Source: CBDHEY01 sp965262305 (GTDB lineage: Bacteria; Pseudomonadota; Gammaproteobacteria; Pseudomonadales; Cellvibrionaceae). Taken from it: a stretch of 64,000 bases of DNA. Shown in pieces: positions 28,035 through 36,390 of the stretch. The stretch covers positions 1,860,001-1,924,000 of the forward strand of contig CBDHEY010000002.1 in the NCBI GenBank assembly GCA_965262305.1, written 5' to 3'. How positions within the stretch are numbered: the stretch's first letter is position 1; each line of letters begins with the position of its first letter. Under the pieces are notes generated by a model, which had not been told where the DNA came from, searched no databases, and worked only from the letters and a program-made list of their open reading frames with translations. A program made the position numbers and the translations under genes.

Positions 28035-28436
28035 GTGGAAATTTATAGAGATTTTGATAAACAAGAATTTAAGTTTGAATACGGAGTTTACGGTAAAAGA
28101 CTGCTACCTTGGGACGGTCTAAATCTGCCCTTCGGAGGTGCTTTCTGCAAACTTCCTCCAGGAGAGACCTCGCTCGAACATACCAACGAACCAAGCGATG
28201 AACTAGAATTATTTATCTGTCTTTCGGGAGAATCAGATGTCTATATAGGAGATAAGATATATCCAGCGAAATCTGGTGATATTTTTTCTATCCCAAAACA
28301 AATCAACCATTACGTAAAAAATACTTCAAACGATGATTTCACTTTTTATGCTATTTGGTGGAATCAAGATACCGTTAGTGAATATACGAAAAAATGTAAA
28401 GAAACCATGACGGAGTCAAGTCTTGAAACCATTTGA
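28035..28436 (+). CDS. Cupin, putative hydrazine-forming subunit
   Basis: This 133-residue single-domain cupin has possible metal ligands His49, Glu56 or Glu58 and His92 in the two cupin motifs (GETSLEHTNEPSDELELF and IPKQINHYVKN). The start is GTG, supported by GGAG 6 bases upstream. In fused hydrazine synthetases a small cupin domain binds a metal and turns an O-aminoacyl-N-hydroxylysine ester into an N-N bonded product; this stand-alone cupin is a candidate for that step. Its end overlaps the oxidase gene by 14 bases. Confidence 0.85.
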   Translation: MEIYRDFDKQEFKFEYGVYGKRLLPWDGLNLPFGGAFCKLPPGETSLEHTNEPSDELELFICLSGESDVYIGDKIYPAKSGDIFSIPKQINHYVKNTSNDDFTFYAIWWNQDTVSEYTKKCKETMTESSLETI

Positions 28437-29505
28437 TTTCGCTATTATCGGCGGCGGGATCTACGGATCTGCAATGGCTGCTGAATTATCAAAACATGGT
28501 ACATGTGTTTTAGTGGAGGCTGGTTCCATTGGTTCATCTGGTGCGACTAGCTATTCTAAAGGAATGGTACGTGTATTTGATAAAGACGAATCATTGGTAG
28601 AGTGGAATTATGAGGGCGCAATAAGATGGCTGGATAAATTTGGGGATGAAGCTAGCGACCAAATTTATTATCCAAGGGGATCACTATACCTTTTAACAAA
28701 TAAAGACTTACCCTTGGCTAATAGAATTATCGATCAATATGACTCGAATAGGTACCCAATCACTTATTTAACTCATCAAGAGATCAGCAGTAAATTTCCA
28801 TATCTCAATACCAACGATATTGATTTTGCTGTTTATGAACCTAAAGGTGGATTCGGAATTCCAACAAAAGCAGCAAGACATCTGAGTGAAATTGCACAGA
28901 TTAATGGATGCTTAGTGATTGAAAATAGTAAGGTATTTGGTTTAAAAAATGGAATAAATCATCAGTCAGTAGTTTTAGAGCACGGAAGTATTTGTGCTAA
29001 GAAAGTAGTACTGACATGTGGAGCATTTACCAATAATCTTATAAAGATTGAAAAGATCAACACTAAAACAATTCCCATGAGTTATTTCATGGACGACGGT
29101 AGTTTTAAATCTCCTTGCATAATTAATGATGCTTTGGGTTGTTATGTTAGACCCGATATAGAGCAAGGATTTTACCTAGGAGGCATGCGCCAAGAGGAAT
29201 ATAGCTCACCAGAAAGTATACGACAAAATTCTTCGGAAATAGCTGATCAGGCGCGCCTCCTTTGTCAAAAAATGTTTCGAAAAGAAAATAAATTCGAATG
29301 CATATCTAGCTTTATTGGATTCGACTCATATTCTAAAAACCTGAAACCTACAATTCATTCAATTGAGTCCAATGACAATCAATACTTATTTGGTGGCTTT
29401 TCTGGGCGAGGTTTTAAATATTCACTCTATATTGCCGAAATATACTCGAAAAAACTAATGCAACTAAGCTCAATCAATGCAACAGACTTAAGTGGGGTTG
29501 CATAA
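28423..29505 (+). CDS. FAD-dependent oxidoreductase, DAO family
   Basis: The 360-residue flavoprotein has the N-terminal FAD motif IIGGGIYGSAMAAELSKHG and the closing FAD segment LFGGFSGRGFKYS typical of the D-amino-acid/glycine oxidase (DAO) family. The start is TTG with GGAG 7 bases upstream. In the s56-p1 and triacsin pathways a DAO-type enzyme oxidises the lysine-derived hydrazine and releases a hydrazino acid such as hydrazinoacetate; this gene is placed for the same step. It overlaps the cupin (14 bases) and the next gene (one base). Confidence 0.9.
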   Translation: MKPFDFAIIGGGIYGSAMAAELSKHGTCVLVEAGSIGSSGATSYSKGMVRVFDKDESLVEWNYEGAIRWLDKFGDEASDQIYYPRGSLYLLTNKDLPLANRIIDQYDSNRYPITYLTHQEISSKFPYLNTNDIDFAVYEPKGGFGIPTKAARHLSEIAQINGCLVIENSKVFGLKNGINHQSVVLEHGSICAKKVVLTCGAFTNNLIKIEKINTKTIPMSYFMDDGSFKSPCIINDALGCYVRPDIEQGFYLGGMRQEEYSSPESIRQNSSEIADQARLLCQKMFRKENKFECISSFIGFDSYSKNLKPTIHSIESNDNQYLFGGFSGRGFKYSLYIAEIYSKKLMQLSSINATDLSGVA

Positions 29506-30512
29506 TGACACTAAAAATTGCAGCAACAGCAGACCTTAGGGATTCTGGTTCAGTTCATACTCAGACTTTTAAAAGATCAATAGTGATGGCGGTTAAATAT
29601 TGCCAGGATTTATTTGATCTCAATGTAGACGTTATCTGGGTCAGTGACGATGCTTCTCCAGAAGGAGGATGCAATGCTGCGAAAAAAATTCTGACTGAAA
29701 GAGTCGATGCAGTTGTGGGTCATTATTCATCTTCGGCAGCAAATTCTGCCTTAATTGTATATAAGAATTCAAACATTCCAGTATTTCTACCCGCTGCGAC
29801 AATTGATCAGTTAACCGAAGATCATTTAAATGTTTTTAGGACCTGTGGTACTGATGGAAAGTTAGCACAGTGGATAGTAGAGAATCTTCATGATATGGAC
29901 AAAAGTTCTCTCGTATTTGTAGATTCTGATTCCTCTCTACATGGATGCAATATGGGGCAGTTAATAAAGAATGAGATTGGGCTACGTGACATTAATCTAT
30001 CAAATAGTGCTTTGGAAGCAGACATAGTCATTTTTTCAGGCAGATATGACAAAAGTGTTTCTTTCGTTAATGATCTTCGATCTAAACACTACGATGGATT
30101 AGTATTTTTCACCGATGATGCAGTATCAAACCGCATTTTAACTGATTTAAAAAGATATGACGGTATATATATTTTTGGTTTTTCCGTAGAAAGAAACAAC
30201 ACATTATACAAAAATATTGAAACCGCATATCAACACGATTTTAACGATAAATTAGGCGTGTATTTTAACGAAACATTTTCAGCTATCGAAGTCATTTGCA
30301 ATAACTATATTGAAAATCATAAATCTTTATCAATAAATAAAATTATTAGAAAAAGCTATGACACAATCTTGGGTTTAACTGAATTCGATGACTCTGGTAA
30401 TTTGCTCAATCCAAGTTATAGCGTTTGGACGCCATCAAAAAATAAATTAAAAGAATTTAAGTCGTTGAATGAATCAGCAATATTTAATTTAGACATTACA
30501 GCAATTTCATAA
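29505..30512 (+). CDS. Cytoplasmic LivJ-like ligand-binding protein (Peripla_BP_6 fold)
   Basis: The 335-residue protein shows the branched-chain amino acid/amide-binding fold: start LKIAATADLRDSGSVHTQTF, DDASPEGGCNAAKKILTE, AVVGHYSSSAANSAL and SNIPVFLPAATIDQLT. It has no signal peptide, so it stays in the cytoplasm, unlike transport receptors; AmiC, which senses amides, is a known cytoplasmic example. No ABC permease genes are near. It may sense a pathway intermediate or carry it. It is coupled to the oxidase gene by a one-base overlap. Confidence 0.8.
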   Translation: MTLKIAATADLRDSGSVHTQTFKRSIVMAVKYCQDLFDLNVDVIWVSDDASPEGGCNAAKKILTERVDAVVGHYSSSAANSALIVYKNSNIPVFLPAATIDQLTEDHLNVFRTCGTDGKLAQWIVENLHDMDKSSLVFVDSDSSLHGCNMGQLIKNEIGLRDINLSNSALEADIVIFSGRYDKSVSFVNDLRSKHYDGLVFFTDDAVSNRILTDLKRYDGIYIFGFSVERNNTLYKNIETAYQHDFNDKLGVYFNETFSAIEVICNNYIENHKSLSINKIIRKSYDTILGLTEFDDSGNLLNPSYSVWTPSKNKLKEFKSLNESAIFNLDITAIS

Positions 30513-30525
30513 AGAAGGCATATTA

Positions 30526-31830
30526 ATGAAAGCGGAACATTTTGATATTTTGGGGGTAGGATTTGGACCAGCTAACATTGCTTTGGCCATATATCTTAGA
30601 GAAATAAACTGTGATAAAACATTTCATTTCCTAGAGAATAAGCCATCAGCTAGCTGGCAAGAAGAAATGCTATTAGAAAACAGTGACATTCAAAATCATC
30701 CTCTTAGGGATTTGGTCACCCCTAGAAACCCCATGAGTAAATATACCTTTACAAATTTTTTAAAAGAAAACGATAGATTGTATGAATTTTTAAATCTCGG
30801 GCTAGTATTCCCATATCGTAAAGAGTATGCCCAATATATTGAATGGGTTGCTAAAGACTTCGATAGTAGTGTTACTTATAACTCTAAAGTTACGACTATT
30901 GAAGCCCATAACGAAGATACCTATCGAGTAGAGCTAGACGATGGAAGACTAGTTACATGCGATAATCTTGTGTTTGCTACTGGCAGAACGCCTTATATTC
31001 CAGAGATATTTGAAACAAAGATTTCATCACGAATTTCACATTTGACTCGTTACCTTTCATCGCTAACTAAGTACGAATCACTTATTAATAACTCAAATAA
31101 TATTGCTGTTATTGGAGGTAGCCAAAGTGCGGTCGAAATAATTTTGGACCTAGCCAACCGTTATCCAAAAGTAAATATTCATGGAATTAGCCGAAAACAA
31201 GGGTATCGAATGAAAGATGCTAGCCCATTTATGGGCAGAGTATATTTTCCTTCTTTTGTAAAAGACTTCTACGAGTCCGATGAAGAAAATAGGCAACGGT
31301 TAAAGAATCATTATCACTACACAAATTATTCAGCCGCGGATTTAGACGTATTAGACGAATTATATCGTTTGATCTACAGACAGCAGTATTTTGGTGAACG
31401 AAAAATATTTTTACATGAAGGCGTTTCTATTTCTGATGTGAACTGTGAGGATAATTCTGTAGGTCTCACATTACTAGAGAAAAATGATGAAACACGTCAT
31501 ATTGAATTTGACTTGGTCATTTTGGCTACCGGATTTCGGGATCTGGGGTTAAAGCCCAACCAAGAACCCTACCCTAAATTACTGAAAAATGTCGAAACGC
31601 AATTAGATCTTAGCCATACCGGTGCTATCGACGTTGAATATGACTACCGAGTTAAAACCAAAAATACATCCGCTAGCCTCTATTTAAATGGTCTTTGCGA
31701 ATCAAGCCACGGTATGGGAGATGCAGGATCTTTTAGCTTATTAGCATTACGCTCAAAAATGATTGCCGATTCTATATTAGAAAATAAAGTTGAAGTTCTA
31801 GATGTTTTAGAAAAAAGATATGCTAATTGA
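30526..31830 (+). CDS. Lysine/ornithine N-hydroxylase (flavin N-monooxygenase)
   Basis: The 434-residue protein matches the IucD/PvdA/SidA family: FAD motif ILGVGFGPANIALA (8-21), WQEEMLLENSDIQ, SKYTFTNFL, NADPH motif VIGGSQSAVEI and the late ATGFRD. It uses NADPH and oxygen to hydroxylate the side-chain amine of lysine or ornithine. No siderophore synthetase (NIS or NRPS) or receptor gene is near. The MetRS-like, cupin and DAO genes make N6-hydroxylysine for hydrazine formation the best guess. A short ribosome binding site (GAAGG) lies upstream. Confidence 0.93.
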   Translation: MKAEHFDILGVGFGPANIALAIYLREINCDKTFHFLENKPSASWQEEMLLENSDIQNHPLRDLVTPRNPMSKYTFTNFLKENDRLYEFLNLGLVFPYRKEYAQYIEWVAKDFDSSVTYNSKVTTIEAHNEDTYRVELDDGRLVTCDNLVFATGRTPYIPEIFETKISSRISHLTRYLSSLTKYESLINNSNNIAVIGGSQSAVEIILDLANRYPKVNIHGISRKQGYRMKDASPFMGRVYFPSFVKDFYESDEENRQRLKNHYHYTNYSAADLDVLDELYRLIYRQQYFGERKIFLHEGVSISDVNCEDNSVGLTLLEKNDETRHIEFDLVILATGFRDLGLKPNQEPYPKLLKNVETQLDLSHTGAIDVEYDYRVKTKNTSASLYLNGLCESSHGMGDAGSFSLLALRSKMIADSILENKVEVLDVLEKRYAN

Positions 31831-31844
31831 GGAGAATACGCAAG

Positions 31845-33227
31845 ATGAAAAAAGTCATAGAATTAAATGACAACTGCAATATTGATGTATCACATGTTAT
31901 TGGACCAGTTAGTAAGAAATATAATGAATTACAAAAAGAAAAAGAATCTTCTGCGGTCACCTATGGGAAAATACACTCTCTTGTGATTAAAAGAGGTAAT
32001 GGATCTTATATCGAAGATGTCGATGGAAATCTTGTAATAGATTTTTTATCTGGAGCAGGGTCGCTACCACTTGGTCATTGCCATCCCGAACTGGTTAAAT
32101 CTGGAAAGTTGCAGATGGATACCCTGGTTCATGGTCTAGATTTCCAAACACCAATTAAAAGTGAATTTGTAGATCAACTCATCAATAAATTGCCCGAAAA
32201 CATGAGAGATTCCATGAAAATTCATTTTTGTGGACCTACTGGATCAGACGCTGTTGAGGCAGCACTAAAACTATGTCGGGTTTCTCACGAAGGTAATGGA
32301 ACTGTACTCGCATTTAGTGGCGCTTACCATGGTTGCTCCCATTCGACCATGGCAATTTCAGGAAACAATTCTACCAAATCACGTTTTTCTCATCTTATGC
32401 CAGGAGTGCATTTTTTACCATTTCAATCAGTCGGTCAATCAGACCAAAATTTAAATCATATTGAAGAAGTCTTAACAGATAGTCATAGTGGTGTTGGTTC
32501 TGTATGTGCCGTGATAATGGAATTGGTGCAAGGCGAAGGTGGTGTCAATGTCGCCGACTATGATTTTGTTAGACGTTTACGAGACCTCACGCAAAATATT
32601 GGAATTCCACTTATTGTTGATGAAATACAGACTGGCTGTGGTAGGACCGGATCATGGTATTCTTTTGAACAATACAATATTGAACCAGATATTATTGTTT
32701 CATCAAAAGCATTAAGTGGGCTGGGATTACCTTTATCTGTGATGCTGTACAACAAAAATTTATTGGAGTGGACCACTGGAGATCACATAGGCACATTCAG
32801 AGGAAATCAGGTAGCATTTGCGACCGCAAATAAATATATGGAGCTATATGAAACTGAAAATATTCAACAAAATGTGCAAGCTAGACATCACCAAATAACA
32901 ACACGGTTTAAAACATACATTGATCAATACGAGTTTATATCTGAATATCGCGGTTTGGGGTTGATGTTAGGTTTACAAATTGTTCATCCTATTTCTGGCG
33001 TTAATTCTTATCTAATAGCGAAAATGATTCAGAAAAAATCACTTGAATACGGATTATTAATAGAATTGGGAGGTCGCCATGACTCAGTTGCAAGAGTTCT
33101 ACCCCCATTAAATATTGATTACTCAACAACCGAAAAAGCGCTATCTATTTTAGACAAAGTTCTACATGAAGTAGAAACCTCTACTCAAGAAAATTCTGAC
33201 TATTTCCTTGATGAATACTGCATTTAG
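31845..33227 (+). CDS. Class III aminotransferase, diaminobutyrate-aminotransferase-like
   Basis: The 460-residue PLP enzyme resembles 2,4-diaminobutyrate--2-oxoglutarate aminotransferases: GAGSLPLGHCHPEL, the phosphate-binding CGPTGSDAVEAA, GAYHGCSHSTMA, VDEIQTGCGRTG and the PLP Lys288 in SSKALSGLGLP. The ATG at 31845 has AGGAG upstream; a TTG at 31827 would add six residues and overlap the previous gene. It probably interconverts a terminal aldehyde and amine, for example the semialdehyde left after hydrazine release, or supplies a diamino acid building block (inference). Confidence 0.92.
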   Translation: MKKVIELNDNCNIDVSHVIGPVSKKYNELQKEKESSAVTYGKIHSLVIKRGNGSYIEDVDGNLVIDFLSGAGSLPLGHCHPELVKSGKLQMDTLVHGLDFQTPIKSEFVDQLINKLPENMRDSMKIHFCGPTGSDAVEAALKLCRVSHEGNGTVLAFSGAYHGCSHSTMAISGNNSTKSRFSHLMPGVHFLPFQSVGQSDQNLNHIEEVLTDSHSGVGSVCAVIMELVQGEGGVNVADYDFVRRLRDLTQNIGIPLIVDEIQTGCGRTGSWYSFEQYNIEPDIIVSSKALSGLGLPLSVMLYNKNLLEWTTGDHIGTFRGNQVAFATANKYMELYETENIQQNVQARHHQITTRFKTYIDQYEFISEYRGLGLMLGLQIVHPISGVNSYLIAKMIQKKSLEYGLLIELGGRHDSVARVLPPLNIDYSTTEKALSILDKVLHEVETSTQENSDYFLDEYCI

Positions 33228-33235
33228 ATTTTGTA

Positions 33236-33928
33236 ATGAATGATTTAGGATACATCGAAACACTAGAAAATAATTTAATGAATTTCGGATATGCATATTT
33301 ACCTAACACTCTTAATGAAAATCAATCCGACGAACTGATTTATAACTATGAAAATGACATTGGTTTTAGAAAGACAATTAAAATGGAGAGATACTCTTAT
33401 GGACAGGGAGAATACAAATATTTTAAGAGTTACCCTGATTACATAGCGCGTATAATTGAAACTACTTATAGTTATTTGTATCCGATTGCAAACAAATGGA
33501 ATTTAAATAGAACCAATGAAAGCCAATTTCCAATTAAATATGACGATTTCAAATTTTTATGCAGAGGAGCTGGACAAACAAAAGTAACGACACTGATTTT
33601 ACGTTACAAAGAAAACGATTATAACTGCTTACATCAGGATAATTATGGCGACATTTACTTTCCATTTCAGGTTATGGTACCGCTTAATAGGCCTGGCATT
33701 GACTTTGAAGGCGGAGACTTTGTGCTTACATTCCAGCGTGCTCGAGTTCAATCCAAGGTTGTAATAGCGCGTCAAAATTACTGTGATGGCATAATTTTTT
33801 GCAATCGCACACAACCCCACAGTTATGGAAGTAAGACGTATAGGGTGAACGTAAAACATGGTGTGAGCCCTTTGATAAGTGGCGTGAGATATGCTCTCGG
33901 TATTATTTTTCATTTATCAGAAACATAG
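33236..33928 (+). CDS. 2-oxoglutarate/Fe(II)-dependent oxygenase
   Basis: The 230-residue protein shows the 2OG-Fe(II) fold: the HxD pair His133 and Asp135 in NCLHQDNYGDIYFP, the FEGGDFVL segment, distal His208 in RVNVKHGVSPL and Arg218 in SGVRYALGIIFH for 2-oxoglutarate. It should hydroxylate or otherwise oxidise a small molecule or amino acid. It follows the aminotransferase by 8 bp and ends the first half of the cluster; a 125-bp gap follows. Confidence 0.85.
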   Translation: MNDLGYIETLENNLMNFGYAYLPNTLNENQSDELIYNYENDIGFRKTIKMERYSYGQGEYKYFKSYPDYIARIIETTYSYLYPIANKWNLNRTNESQFPIKYDDFKFLCRGAGQTKVTTLILRYKENDYNCLHQDNYGDIYFPFQVMVPLNRPGIDFEGGDFVLTFQRARVQSKVVIARQNYCDGIIFCNRTQPHSYGSKTYRVNVKHGVSPLISGVRYALGIIFHLSET

Positions 33929-34053
33929 ATTTGTAAGATGGGTGTCCGATAATCGCCAGAAAATGTAAATGAAATAGGTAAAATATTAGCTTGTTTTATT
34001 TGTCAAGAAACGAATTTTTAACTTTGAAGCTAAGCATTTTTATAAGGTAAATT

Positions 34054-34956
34054 ATGACAGAATCAAGTTATCAAAAAGTGCTTATTAGGGAACACGTTGA
34101 TCACAGCATGTTATATATAAAAAAATATAACACATTGATTTACTTGTCGAAGTTAATTAATGCGATCAACTTAATTTCAACTGAATTGGCAACAAGGTTA
34201 GCTTACAAATTGTATTTTCAAGTTGTAAATTTTTCATCAACCGAAAATGAAAATAATTGTTTATTAGATTCACAAGAAACGAAAATAAATTTTAAGGGAA
34301 ATCAATACACTATTTTTAGTTGGGGAGAAGGTCCTGCTATTTTGTTTATTCATGGTAGAAATGGACGTGGAACACAGTTCTACGCTTTTATATCGCCATT
34401 GAAACAACTCGGATATAAGGTAATTTTTATGGATTTCCCAGCACACGGGAAAAACAAAGGATCAAGTACAGATATCCCAGAATGTTCAGCATATTTGCAA
34501 CACGTAACGAATGAACTAAATATAGATATTCATACTATTGTCGCACATTGCTTAGGAGCAAACTGGGTCTTCCATGCATTAGGCCAAGGTCTGACTGTCT
34601 CTAAGTTGGTTTGTATTTCTCCAATCGCGAGCTGTGTCAACATGTTGATTAAGTTTCAGAATATGCTAGATCTACCTACGAAGTTAATCGATAAGATGAA
34701 GGATAAACTGGAAAAAAATTATGGGAAAACAGTATGGTTAGATTTTTCGATTTTTTCAATTTTAGAAAGATTGAAAGATAAACCTACTGGATTAGTTATT
34801 CACGATACTGAAGATCAAGAAGTTCCAATACAGGAAGCGATTATGTTATCCGAATCTTGGTCAGTTGAATTATTTAAAACAACCCAATTAGGGCATAGAA
34901 AAATACTCAAGTCAGAAATGGTTATCAAAAAAATTTGTAAATTTATAAACGAATAG
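34054..34956 (+). CDS. Alpha/beta hydrolase with Cys at the nucleophile position
   Basis: The 300-residue protein has an alpha/beta hydrolase core: AILFIHGRNGRG (oxyanion), DFPAHGKNKG, the nucleophile elbow AHCLGA with Cys166 where Ser is usual, a probable acid at Asp251 or Asp254 (HDTEDQEVP) and His281 in LGHRKIL. The changed elbow suggests a thioesterase, acyltransferase or dienelactone-hydrolase-like chemistry rather than a plain esterase. No signal peptide is seen. It starts the second half of the cluster, 17 bp before the P450. Confidence 0.82.
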   Translation: MTESSYQKVLIREHVDHSMLYIKKYNTLIYLSKLINAINLISTELATRLAYKLYFQVVNFSSTENENNCLLDSQETKINFKGNQYTIFSWGEGPAILFIHGRNGRGTQFYAFISPLKQLGYKVIFMDFPAHGKNKGSSTDIPECSAYLQHVTNELNIDIHTIVAHCLGANWVFHALGQGLTVSKLVCISPIASCVNMLIKFQNMLDLPTKLIDKMKDKLEKNYGKTVWLDFSIFSILERLKDKPTGLVIHDTEDQEVPIQEAIMLSESWSVELFKTTQLGHRKILKSEMVIKKICKFINE

Positions 34957-34972
34957 TAGAGCGAGACATATT

Positions 34973-36385
34973 ATGAGTAGAACTGTCGTAAATCATAAAC
35001 GAGGAAATAGAAATCTGTCTCATTTGCCGGGAGATTATGGATTACCTATATTTGGAAAATCTTTTGAGTTTTTGAAAAACCCAAAAACACTTTTCGAAGA
35101 AATGTATGATAAACATGGATTAGTGCATCGAAGCGCTATGTATTTTGAGAGATATATCGCAATGCTAGGGCCAGAGTATATTAGCCCGGTGTTAATGGAT
35201 AAAGAAAAAAATTTTTCTAGCTGTAATGGATGGCACAAATTTATCGGACGCTTTTTTGATAGAGGGTTAATGCTTCTAGATTTTGACGAACACCGTCTTC
35301 ACCGCAGAGCAATGCAGGAAGCTTTTAAGGCAGACGCGTTAAAAGGTTATTGTGAAATGATCGGAGATGTTATTGATCAACATATTCCTTATTTTGAAGA
35401 CCTAACCGACAAGAAAGAAGGAGAAATATACCCATTAATTAAAGAGCTAACCTTAGATATTGCAAACTCAGTTTTTATTGGTGTGGATCAAAAAACAGAA
35501 TCAGAAAATATTAAAAACGCTTTTGTTAATTGTGTTGAAGCGAGCTTAGCAATAGCTAAGATTAACTTACCATTTACTAGTTATGGCAAAGGAATCGCTA
35601 GTAGAAAATATCTAGAAAATTATTTTAGACAACAAATACCATTGAGAAGAGGAGTTATTAAAAAGGATTTATTTTCGATTCTGTGTAATTTATCTGAATT
35701 TGAAAAGGAAGACATGACTGACGATGATATTGTTAATCATATGATTTTTTTAATGATGGCCGCCCATGATACAACTGCATCAGCGATAACAAACATGTTA
35801 TATGAACTCGCGAAAAACCCAGAATGGCAATTTCGCCTTAGGAGAGAGCTTGGAGTATTTTCGGATAAAACACCGGAACATCACGAAATGAATGATTTAG
35901 CTTTCACAGCAAATTGTCTTAAAGAAGTATTGCGACTCTATGCTCCCGTTAGAGCTATTCCAAGACGAGCGAAAAATGAATGTATGGTGAATGATATAAA
36001 AGTTCCGGCAAATACTTATGTATGGGTTTGTCCTGAGTTTACCCATAGAATGCCTGAGTATTGGACTGAGCCGGACAAATTTGATCCCGATCGATTTTCA
36101 CCCGAACGAGCAGAACACAAGTCACACCCCTATGCTTTCTTTCCTTATGGTGCTGGTGCGCATAAATGCATTGGCATGCATTTTTCTGAAGTAGTCGTAA
36201 AAATTGCCATGAGCAAACTACTCAATCAATTTGAATTTATTGCTAGTGAAAACTATAACCCAGAATATCAAATTATGCCTTTCCCTAAACCTAAAGATAA
36301 TCTTTTACTAAAGGTCATAAAGAACGACACGCAAATGCAAACCGAATTTGACACTTTCGAAAGCTCTAAGATGATGGAGCACTGA
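34973..36385 (+). CDS. Cytochrome P450
   Basis: The 470-residue P450 has the I-helix oxygen motif AAHDTTAS (263-270), ExxR as Glu318/Arg321 (KEVLRLY), the PERF-like FDPDRFSPER and the heme loop FFPYGAGAHKCIG with Cys399. The N-terminus lacks a membrane anchor, so it is soluble and needs separate redox partners; none is encoded in the cluster except possibly the rubredoxin at 23238. It resembles the CYP26/CYP51/CYP120-like bacterial group more than the camphor-type P450s (impression only). Confidence 0.95.
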   Translation: MSRTVVNHKRGNRNLSHLPGDYGLPIFGKSFEFLKNPKTLFEEMYDKHGLVHRSAMYFERYIAMLGPEYISPVLMDKEKNFSSCNGWHKFIGRFFDRGLMLLDFDEHRLHRRAMQEAFKADALKGYCEMIGDVIDQHIPYFEDLTDKKEGEIYPLIKELTLDIANSVFIGVDQKTESENIKNAFVNCVEASLAIAKINLPFTSYGKGIASRKYLENYFRQQIPLRRGVIKKDLFSILCNLSEFEKEDMTDDDIVNHMIFLMMAAHDTTASAITNMLYELAKNPEWQFRLRRELGVFSDKTPEHHEMNDLAFTANCLKEVLRLYAPVRAIPRRAKNECMVNDIKVPANTYVWVCPEFTHRMPEYWTEPDKFDPDRFSPERAEHKSHPYAFFPYGAGAHKCIGMHFSEVVVKIAMSKLLNQFEFIASENYNPEYQIMPFPKPKDNLLLKVIKNDTQMQTEFDTFESSKMMEH

Positions 36386-36390
36386 ATTTC

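Noticed and set aside
30526..31830. Siderophore biosynthesis as the role of the N-hydroxylase
   Set aside because: No siderophore synthetase, hydroxamate acyltransferase of the IucB type, or TonB receptor is present; the MetRS-like, cupin and DAO neighbours fit the hydrazine route better. A siderophore role is not fully excluded.
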